From an uncultured Anaerolineaceae bacterium (GTDB lineage: Bacteria > Chloroflexota > Anaerolineae > Promineifilales > Promineifilaceae), in NCBI GenBank assembly GCA_937967805.1, contig CALBTC010000316.1, positions 1 to 32,336 of the forward strand: a stretch of 32,336 nt of DNA. Direction: 5' to 3'. Below the pieces are notes generated by a model. That model worked only from the letters and a program-made list of their open reading frames with translations. It searched no databases and was not told the origin of the DNA. The position numbers and the translations under genes were made by a program. Of this stretch, positions 24,092 through 29,557 are shown piece after piece (positions within the stretch are counted from its first letter, which is position 1; each line of letters starts with the position of its first letter).

Positions 24092-25430
24092 CCCCATCCC
24101 TGACGACTCGGCCGAGGCCAGCGGGCTGGGCCAGCCAGACTGCCCCCTTTGCGATGGGCTAGGCTACATCATCCCCGATGTGCCGCCGGTAGACCCGCGC
24201 TTTGGCCGGGCGGTCGCCTGCACCTGCCGCGCCGCCGAGCGCGAAATGTCCCGTATTGAAGGTTTGATGAAGCTGAGCCAGCTCGGTGCACTGCAAAATT
24301 GTACCTTCGATGCCTTTTTACCGGAAGGGCATGGCTTAACCCCAGGCCGACAGCTCAACCTAAAAATGGCTTATGATCGCACCCTGGCTTACGCCCAAAA
24401 TCCAGAGGGATGGCTGGTTTTGAAAGGAGGATATGGCTGCGGCAAAACACATTTGGCAGCGGCTATTGCCAACCAGCGTATCGCTATGGGGCACCCTGCT
24501 CTGTTTGTAAGCACGCCAGACTTGCTGGACCATTTACGATCGACCTTTAGCCCCCACGCCGTCACCGGCTACGACGAACGCTTTGAGCAAATTCGCAACA
24601 CGCCGTTGCTCATCTTGGACGATTTGGGCACGCAAAGCAACAGCGATTGGGCGCAAGAGAAACTGTACCAGATATTCAACCATCGCTACAACAGCCGCCT
24701 GCCCACCGTGGTGACCACCAACCTGGAGCTGGAAGCGATTGAAATCCGCATTCGTTCGCGTATGGTGGACCCCAGCCTGGTGCAAATCATCCACATTGCT
24801 GCCCCTGACTTCCGCCGTGCCGGCGTAGACCAGGAGCAGTCGGAGTTGTCTACGCTGAGCCTGCACCACGACCAAACCTTCGACAATTTTGATTTGCGTG
24901 AGCGTGAACTGCCGCGCGGTCAGGCGAGCAACCTGCGCAACGCGCTGGATACGGCGCGGGAATTTGCCGAAGCACCCGCCGATTGGCTGGTGTTTAACAG
25001 CGTGGGTTTTGGCAACGGCAAAACCCATCTGGCGGCGGCTATTGCCAATTATGTCAACAACCAGGGTGAGCCGGTACTTTTTATTTTAGTGCCGGATTTG
25101 CTGGATCATTTGCGAGCGACGTTTAATCCCGCCAGTGGGATGCGCTACGACAAGCGCTTTGACGAGGTGAAAACTGCGCCGCTGCTCATTCTGGATGATT
25201 TGGGCACAGAAAGCGCCACCGCCTGGGCGCGGGAAAAGCTTTACCAACTGTTCAACTATCGCTACAACGCCCGCCTGCCTACGGTCATTACCACGGCCAC
25301 CCCCATCGACGAGATTGATCCCCGGCTGGCCACCCGCATGTTAGACGGCAGCCGCTGCACCTTCTTCTTGCTGGAAGTGCCCAGCTATCGGGGGGGTGTT
25401 AAGCCCAAACGGAACCGTAAAAGGCAGTAA
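24012..25430 (+). CDS. DnaC/DnaI-like helicase loader with two tandem AAA+ domains
   Basis: A 472-residue protein started at ATG 24012, preceded by AGGAAGGAAAG and overlapping the DnaD-like gene by 80 bases. The N-terminus has a DnaC-type cysteine cluster (CPLCDGLGY ... CTC). Two homologous AAA+ modules follow, about residues 95-265 and 290-465. Module 1 has TFDAF, Walker A GGYGCGKT (Lys145), LLILDDLG and IRSRM. Module 2 has TFDNF, VGFGNGKT (Lys337, first P-loop Gly replaced by Val), LLILDDLG and LATRM. Both also share PDLLDHLR(S/A)TF and KLYQ(I/L)FN(H/Y)RYN. Known DnaC and DnaI carry one module in roughly 245-310 residues, so this is a fused internal duplication. It probably loads DnaB. Whether module 2 still hydrolyses ATP is open. 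Confidence 0.9.
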   Translation: MESAGEILKKSYANQSQTNIETLSSDSPIPDDSAEASGLGQPDCPLCDGLGYIIPDVPPVDPRFGRAVACTCRAAEREMSRIEGLMKLSQLGALQNCTFDAFLPEGHGLTPGRQLNLKMAYDRTLAYAQNPEGWLVLKGGYGCGKTHLAAAIANQRIAMGHPALFVSTPDLLDHLRSTFSPHAVTGYDERFEQIRNTPLLILDDLGTQSNSDWAQEKLYQIFNHRYNSRLPTVVTTNLELEAIEIRIRSRMVDPSLVQIIHIAAPDFRRAGVDQEQSELSTLSLHHDQTFDNFDLRERELPRGQASNLRNALDTAREFAEAPADWLVFNSVGFGNGKTHLAAAIANYVNNQGEPVLFILVPDLLDHLRATFNPASGMRYDKRFDEVKTAPLLILDDLGTESATAWAREKLYQLFNYRYNARLPTVITTATPIDEIDPRLATRMLDGSRCTFFLLEVPSYRGGVKPKRNRKRQ

Positions 25431-25461
25431 CAAGTGAGTTTATAATGTTTTGGTTTGCTTA

Positions 25462-25674
25462 CTAGCCTTCCAAGATAGGCCGCTTAAAGGTATACAGGAT
25501 TTTATAAGCATCAATGTAGGTAACGCTTACTAATTCCCACCCTTCTAAGCCATTCTTTTTTACAATATCCCAAACAGGATTTTCGCCTTGCCAAATGAGG
25601 TTTGGATCAGTGGCGAGTCCATTTTTTCTATCTTGGATCCACCCCCAGCATGTACTATATTCCCATTTCTGCAT
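25462..25674 (-). CDS. Small DUF4177-like protein
   Basis: A 70-residue protein with the layout of the DUF4177 family: MQKWEYSTCW at the start, GLEGWELVSV in the middle and YTFKRPI near the end. The function of the family is unknown. The start has a strong AAGGAGG site on the minus strand. It lies 139 bases downstream of the LysM gene on the same strand and may share its transcript. Confidence 0.85.
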   Translation of the reverse strand: MQKWEYSTCWGWIQDRKNGLATDPNLIWQGENPVWDIVKKNGLEGWELVSVTYIDAYKILYTFKRPILEG

Positions 25675-25813
25675 TATTGCCTCCTTGTTATTACCTGTGG
25701 AAACAAACTCTTCCTAAGTTGCCTGGCTCTACAAGCCTACATAGCCGATCTGGCTCGCATCGGAAGTCGTCCATGTTCGAGGAGTTTTTCAAAATTTAAT
25801 ACAGAAAACTGGT

Positions 25814-26377
25814 CTACTGACCCTCTGGAATGATAAGCACCGTGCCCACGGAGACGCGATCCGGGTTGGTGAGGCTGTTGGCGGCGACGATGGCCTGAAC
25901 GGTGACGTTGTAGCGCTGGGCGATGGCGGTCAAGGTTTCACCGACCTGTACGGTATGGGTTTGGGCGGGAACGGCCGTTGGAAAATCTTTCGGGTTTTCA
26001 GGTTCGGTGTCTGCCGGGGAATCCGTTGCCTCCGATTCTTCATCCGGGTCCGCAGCATCACTTTCTTCAACCGCTTCGCTTTCCTCAGCTTCTTCGGCTT
26101 CTTCTAAGTCCGGCTTGATGGCTTCGGAATCTGTCTCATCCATAATGGGGGCGGTGGGTTGGCCTTCACCCAAGACGGCAGGGATGACGGTGTTGAAGAT
26201 GTACGGCCGTAACAAAGCAATAATCAACACCGTAAACAGCAGCACAATGGCTACAATGCCAAACTTTACCAGCTCGCCCCGCGTCTCCTCGTCTCGCTCC
26301 ACCAGGATGACATCAGGCTCGTCTGCATCAGATGAGGGGTCTTCAACTTCGTATCGCTCAACATTTGTTTCGCTCAT
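25814..26377 (-). CDS. Single-pass membrane protein with acidic linker and C-terminal LysM
   Basis: A 187-residue protein started at the ATG complementary to 26375-26377, eight bases after AAGGAG; a GTG nine bases earlier overlaps that site and is less likely. The acidic cytoplasmic tail (1-37) is followed by a membrane helix (about 38-60), then by a long Glu/Asp/Ser/Ala spacer (about 75-135). The end is a LysM domain (HTVQVGETLTAIAQRYNV, then VAANSLTNPDRVSVGTVLIIP). LysM binds the glycan backbone of peptidoglycan, so the protein probably links membrane and wall. The acidic spacer resembles wall-spanning tethers. Confidence 0.9.
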   Translation of the reverse strand: MSETNVERYEVEDPSSDADEPDVILVERDEETRGELVKFGIVAIVLLFTVLIIALLRPYIFNTVIPAVLGEGQPTAPIMDETDSEAIKPDLEEAEEAEESEAVEESDAADPDEESEATDSPADTEPENPKDFPTAVPAQTHTVQVGETLTAIAQRYNVTVQAIVAANSLTNPDRVSVGTVLIIPEGQ

Positions 26378-26523
26378 GGGAGCCACTCCTTCTTAACATA
26401 AGCGATGGAAAACTTTATGACAAATGGTGCCACAGAGTAGCAGGCTTGGCCAGTTTGGTCAAGCGCGCCACTATTCTGCTAGAATCAAACCGTTCAAGGA
26501 GATCACTATGTTTGCAGCCACCA

Positions 26524-26594
26524 AGACCCAAAGGGTTTTCTGTCGAGAAGCCACGCCTATGTGAAGTAAAAACCCTTCGGGTCTGCCCTCGACA
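26524..26594 (+). promoter_or_regulatory. Structured leader element with pseudoknot geometry
   Basis: AGACCCAAAGGGTTTT (26524-26539) pairs with AAAACCCTTCGGGTCT (26569-26584), 15 of 16 positions. Inside the enclosed loop, TGTCGAG (26541-26547) pairs perfectly with CTCGACA (26588-26594), which lies outside the stem. The order A-B-A'-B' is that of an H-type pseudoknot. Each arm of the long stem can also fold on itself (ACCC-AAA-GGGT and ACCC-TTC-GGGT). It lies 37 bases before the ATG at 26631. It may be a cis-acting RNA or a dispersed REP-like DNA repeat. No known riboswitch class was recognised. Confidence 0.5.
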
Positions 26595-26630
26595 AGAAAA
26601 TAAAAGTGAAAAAATTGTGGGAGATTGTGC

Positions 26631-27347
26631 ATGGGAAAAACCAAACGATTTTTAGGATTGTGCCTGGGACTCTTCATTCTGGCCGACACCGTTGGATTCC
26701 AGCCACAGCGCGCTGAAGCAGGCGGCAGCAATATTTTGTACTTACCGTTCATAACCGTTCCCTCTCTGGGCCCAAACCTGCTGTCTAATCCTTCCTTTGA
26801 AGAGGGCTGGTACCATCCCGATGGTATTCCCGAGCTGCAAATACCGGCAGGTTGGCAGTTTAAAAATGAGGTCGGAGAAAATCCGTTGGACCCTGACGAA
26901 TGGAATGAATGGGTACGTCCTGAAGTGCGCGTATTGTCTTCTGCCTTTTTGCCGCCGGAGGAGCATGATTTATTTATTTGGGATGGTGATCAGACGGTGA
27001 AGGTGTTTAAGGGGTCTGGGGCGATTAGCTTTGAATTGACAACGGCCGTCACCCTCCAACCCGGCACCTACCTCCTCGTCATCCACGTCTTCCCCGACCT
27101 GGTGGTGGGCTACGATAACGGCCAAAAAATTTGGGCCCCGGACCCGCTCTCCGGCGAGGTGAAGCTGATTGCCGGCAACGGCACGACCGGCTGGATGCTG
27201 CCCATCTTTGGCCAGAAAAATCGCTTCCAAACCACATTTACCGTTGCGCAAACGCAAACCGTCACCATAGGCGCGGCCATGCGGGGACGGTGGGCTATTG
27301 AAAACAACGGCTGGTTTATGGACGATTGGGGACTGTACAAACCATAG
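26631..27347 (+). CDS. Secreted beta-rich protein, carbohydrate-binding-like
   Basis: A 238-residue protein started at ATG 26631 with GGGAG eight bases upstream. A basic start and hydrophobic stretch (GLCLGLFILADTVGF) with AEA near residue 29 form a Sec signal peptide. The mature part opens with NLLSNPSFEEGWYHPDG and IPAGWQF, the entry strands typical of galactose-binding-like or CBM-type beta-sandwiches. It later has FELTTAVTLQPGTYLLVIHVFPD and a final NNGWFMDDWGLY, which fits such a fold closing on itself. No catalytic motif is seen. It is probably an exported or surface glycan-binding protein. Confidence 0.82.
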   Translation: MGKTKRFLGLCLGLFILADTVGFQPQRAEAGGSNILYLPFITVPSLGPNLLSNPSFEEGWYHPDGIPELQIPAGWQFKNEVGENPLDPDEWNEWVRPEVRVLSSAFLPPEEHDLFIWDGDQTVKVFKGSGAISFELTTAVTLQPGTYLLVIHVFPDLVVGYDNGQKIWAPDPLSGEVKLIAGNGTTGWMLPIFGQKNRFQTTFTVAQTQTVTIGAAMRGRWAIENNGWFMDDWGLYKP

Positions 27348-27354
27348 GATTTTT

Positions 27355-27400
27355 GACAAGGTGACAGGGTGACAGGGTGACAGGGTGAACGGGTGACAAG
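27355..27400 (+). repeat. GTGACAGG tandem repeat
   Basis: About five 8-base units (GTGACAGG, with GTGAACGG and GTGACAAG variants) follow the secreted-protein gene. It is too short and regular for a CRISPR array and has no spacers. It belongs to the low-complexity intergenic repeats seen throughout the window. Confidence 0.75.
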
Positions 27401-27436
27401 AATTCAATCTGTGCCAACTATGGATAAATCCTTCTT

Positions 27437-28132
27437 ATGAATGAAATTGGGACGTTGGCGGAAAAATCGCTTCATGCGGGGATTAAGGAGTGGTACGGCC
27501 GTTCCACCGATCAGTTCGAGGTGGAAGTAGACGGCTTTGTCATCGACATCGTGCGCGATGAGCAGCTGATCGAAATTCAAACGCGTCACTTTGGTGCCAT
27601 GAAGCGCAAGCTGAAGCGGCTGCTGGATGATCATCCGGTGCTGCTGCTGCATCCTATCCCCCAGGAAAAATGGATTGTGCGGCAAACGGCCGTGGGCAAC
27701 CCTATCAGCCGCCGCAAATCCCCCAAAAAAGGCCAACCGCTCGACCTTTTCTCTGAGCTAATGCGCATTCCCCATTTGCTGCCCCATCCCAATCTGGTGG
27801 TGGGTGCGGTATTGACCCAGCAAGAAGAAATCTGGCGCGACGATGGTCAGGGAAGCTGGCGGCGCAAAGGGTGGAGCCTGCACGATCACCGTCTTTTAGA
27901 CGTGCTGGCCCTACACACCTTTGCCACCCCCACCGACTTGCTCACCCTGCTGCCACCCGACCTGCCCCAAACATTTACCAACAAGCAGCTGGCTAAAAGC
28001 GCCAAAATCCGGCTGAACCTGGCGCAGCGCATTACCTACACGCTGGCCCGGTGTGACGCTATCGAACAGGTGGGGAAGAAGGGGCGGTCGAACCTGTACC
28101 AGTTCTTGATGAGTGAATGCAGTGAAAAGTAA
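27437..28132 (+). CDS. Uncharacterised family with nuclease-like N-terminus
   Basis: A 231-residue protein. The N-terminal part (about 1-70) reads like a small PD-(D/E)XK fold: VDGFVID(37)IV, then LIE(46)IQ(48)T, a Glu-x-Gln where the classic motif has Glu-x-Lys, then a Lys/Arg-rich helix. The middle contains RRKSPKKGQPLDLFSELMRIP and GSWRRKGWSLHDHRLLDVL, and the C-terminal 70 residues look like a winged helix (FTNKQLAKSAKI, LAQRITYTLARCDAIEQVGKKGRSNLYQFL). I know similar proteins as uncharacterised and frequent in Chloroflexota; no function is established to my knowledge. Its start has no ribosome binding site. It ends 23 bases from the convergent pgeF. Confidence 0.78.
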   Translation: MNEIGTLAEKSLHAGIKEWYGRSTDQFEVEVDGFVIDIVRDEQLIEIQTRHFGAMKRKLKRLLDDHPVLLLHPIPQEKWIVRQTAVGNPISRRKSPKKGQPLDLFSELMRIPHLLPHPNLVVGAVLTQQEEIWRDDGQGSWRRKGWSLHDHRLLDVLALHTFATPTDLLTLLPPDLPQTFTNKQLAKSAKIRLNLAQRITYTLARCDAIEQVGKKGRSNLYQFLMSECSEK

Positions 28133-28155
28133 AAAGTGATAAGTGCCTCTACTTT

Positions 28156-28968
28156 TTACAATTCACTCTCCCCCTCTGGGAGAAGAACAAAAATCGAGCC
28201 AAATCGTCCCGTTTGGCCTTTTTCGGCGCGATGGGAGAAGAAGAGGTCGGTGCGCTCTGCGGTACAAAAGCCGGAAAGCTCAACTTGTTGCACGCCGGCG
28301 CGGGCCAGGTTGCGCCGGTTGGCCTCGGGCAGATCAAAATGGAAACGGCCGTTTCCCTTCCCATTTGGCTTCATTAACAACGTTTCCCAATCGGCAAATG
28401 CCGCTTTTACCTCACTCACCAATGGTTCATCAACCTCATAATTTTCCCAACTGATACAGGGGCCAATTCCCGCCCGCACATCGGCCGGCCGGCTGCCAAA
28501 CTGCTGCTGCATAGCCCGCACCATTGCACCGGGTAAATCGACCACAGCCCCCTTCCACCCCGCATGTCCCAGGCCGATGGCCTGCCGCACCGGATCGTAC
28601 AAAAAGATGGGGGTGCAGTCGGCAAAATTCAGTGTCAAGGCGCAGCCCGGCTCGTTGGTGATGAGGGCGTCGAAATGCTCCAGCCAGGTGCCGTTGTTGG
28701 TCTGAGTAACGCGAGCGACGCTGTTGCCGTGCACCAGGTGCGCGTGAACGACGGTGTCGTTTTGCCGGCCAAACAGCCCATACGCTTTGGCCCGGTTGGC
28801 GTAGACGGCCGTTTTCTCATCCGGCACGCTCACGCTTAAATTTAATGAATCATGCGGCGGCCGGCTTACCCCACCCTGGCGCGAAAAGACGGCGTGCTGG
28901 ATACGGCCGTTCCCGCCAAAACTCTCAAACTCAAAATAAACAATCCCGTCCCGTTCTTGTTGAATCAT
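28156..28968 (-). CDS. pgeF: Purine nucleoside phosphorylase / laccase-domain protein (YfiH family)
   Basis: A 270-residue member of the YfiH (DUF152) family. Members are zinc enzymes reported to phosphorolyse adenosine, inosine and guanosine and to deaminate adenosine; older annotations call them polyphenol oxidases, and E. coli YfiH (PgeF) is linked to peptidoglycan editing. The zinc site is complete: His80 in HGN, Cys118 in NFADC and His135 in GHAGWKG. The GIGPCISWENYEV motif follows. The start ATG complementary to 28966-28968 has AGGGA upstream; 14 extra N-terminal codons to 29010 are open but have no site. It is convergent with the nuclease-like gene. Confidence 0.94.
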   Translation of the reverse strand: MIQQERDGIVYFEFESFGGNGRIQHAVFSRQGGVSRPPHDSLNLSVSVPDEKTAVYANRAKAYGLFGRQNDTVVHAHLVHGNSVARVTQTNNGTWLEHFDALITNEPGCALTLNFADCTPIFLYDPVRQAIGLGHAGWKGAVVDLPGAMVRAMQQQFGSRPADVRAGIGPCISWENYEVDEPLVSEVKAAFADWETLLMKPNGKGNGRFHFDLPEANRRNLARAGVQQVELSGFCTAERTDLFFSHRAEKGQTGRFGSIFVLLPEGESEL

Positions 28969-29016
28969 TATGCTTCCCTGTAAAATGGTTTCGCCGTGCC
29001 AGATGATCAAAAACTT

Positions 29017-29053
29017 ATCACGAATTTAACGAATGGACGAATATCACGAATGG
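29017..29053 (+). repeat. CGAAT-unit repeat, left copy
   Basis: TCACGAATTTAACGAATGG, ACGAATATCACGAATGGG: four CGAAT words at 7-12 base spacing, ending eleven bases before the GxxExxY start. The copy at 29447-29485 carries the same words on the opposite strand, so the two bracket the gene as inverted repeats. Confidence 0.7.
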
Positions 29054-29063
29054 GAGGTGGGAT

Positions 29064-29438
29064 ATGAACAAGGGGATTATTTATCCTGACCTGTCTTATA
29101 ATATCATGAGGGCAGTATACGCCGTTCATAATGCGCTGGGTCCGGGATTTTTAGAAAGCATTTATGAGGAAGCACTTGCTATTGAACTACAGGAGAGTGG
29201 ATTACACATTGCCCGGCAACATGCCATTCAAGTGTTTTATCGTGGGCAAGCCATCGGAACGCATCGGCTGGATTTGGTCGTTGAGGAAAAGATAATTTTG
29301 GAGCTAAAAGCCGTCGCCGATTTACAGCCGATCTTCAAACAATAAGTCCGTTCTTATCTCAAGGCATCCGGTCTCAAACTGGGCATCCTCATCAACTTCG
29401 GCACCAAACGCATCCAATCCACCCGCATCGCCAACTGA
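29064..29438 (+). pseudogene. GxxExxY family protein interrupted by an in-frame TAA
   Basis: The gene opens with ATG 29064 and the family signature G28-F-L-E31-S-I-Y34. A PD-(D/E)XK-like centre (RLDLVVEEKIILELKA) follows. It stops at TAA 29343-29345 after 93 codons. The same frame continues past the stop with VRSYLKASGLKLGILINFG and ends at TGA 29436-29438, giving 124 codons, the usual length of the family. The stop falls where family members, as I recall them, have Gln (EAQ...YLK), so a CAA to TAA transition explains it. The 93-residue product would lack the last strand and helix. Members are small, often multi-copy in a genome, and of unknown function. Flanking inverted repeats suggest it moves as a unit. 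Confidence 0.82.
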
Positions 29439-29446
29439 TCAAAAAA

Positions 29447-29485
29447 ATTCGTCCCATTCGTCCATTCGTCCCATTCGTGATTCGC
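29447..29485 (-). repeat. CGAAT-unit repeat, right copy
   Basis: ATTCGTCCCATTCGTCC, ATTCGTCCCATTCGTGATTCG: the reverse-complement version of the units at 29017-29053. On the minus strand it reads CACGAATGGGACGAATGG, matching the left copy closely. Confidence 0.7.
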
Positions 29486-29498
29486 TTTTTCTGCTCGG

Positions 29499-29527
29499 CT
29501 GACGTGAAATTGTATCCATGTTATAAT
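29499..29527 (+). promoter_or_regulatory. Candidate promoter for ftsK
   Basis: CTGACG (29499-29504) and TATAAT (29522-29527) are separated by 17 bases, a good sigma-70-type arrangement with a perfect -10 box. Transcription would begin about 29534, giving a leader of about 24 bases before ATG 29558. Confidence 0.55.
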
Positions 29528-29557
29528 GCCCATCTGACCGATAGGAACATCTGAGCT

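Noticed and set aside
27355..27400. Tandem GTGACAGG units considered as a CRISPR array
   Set aside because: The units are 8 bases long and contiguous, with no spacers and no cas genes nearby.
29004..29445. Direct repeat TGATCAAAAA at 29004-29013 and 29436-29445 as a target-site duplication of the GxxExxY unit
   Set aside because: The left copy is outside the left CGAAT repeat while the right copy is inside the right one and contains the gene's stop codon, so they do not bracket one element.
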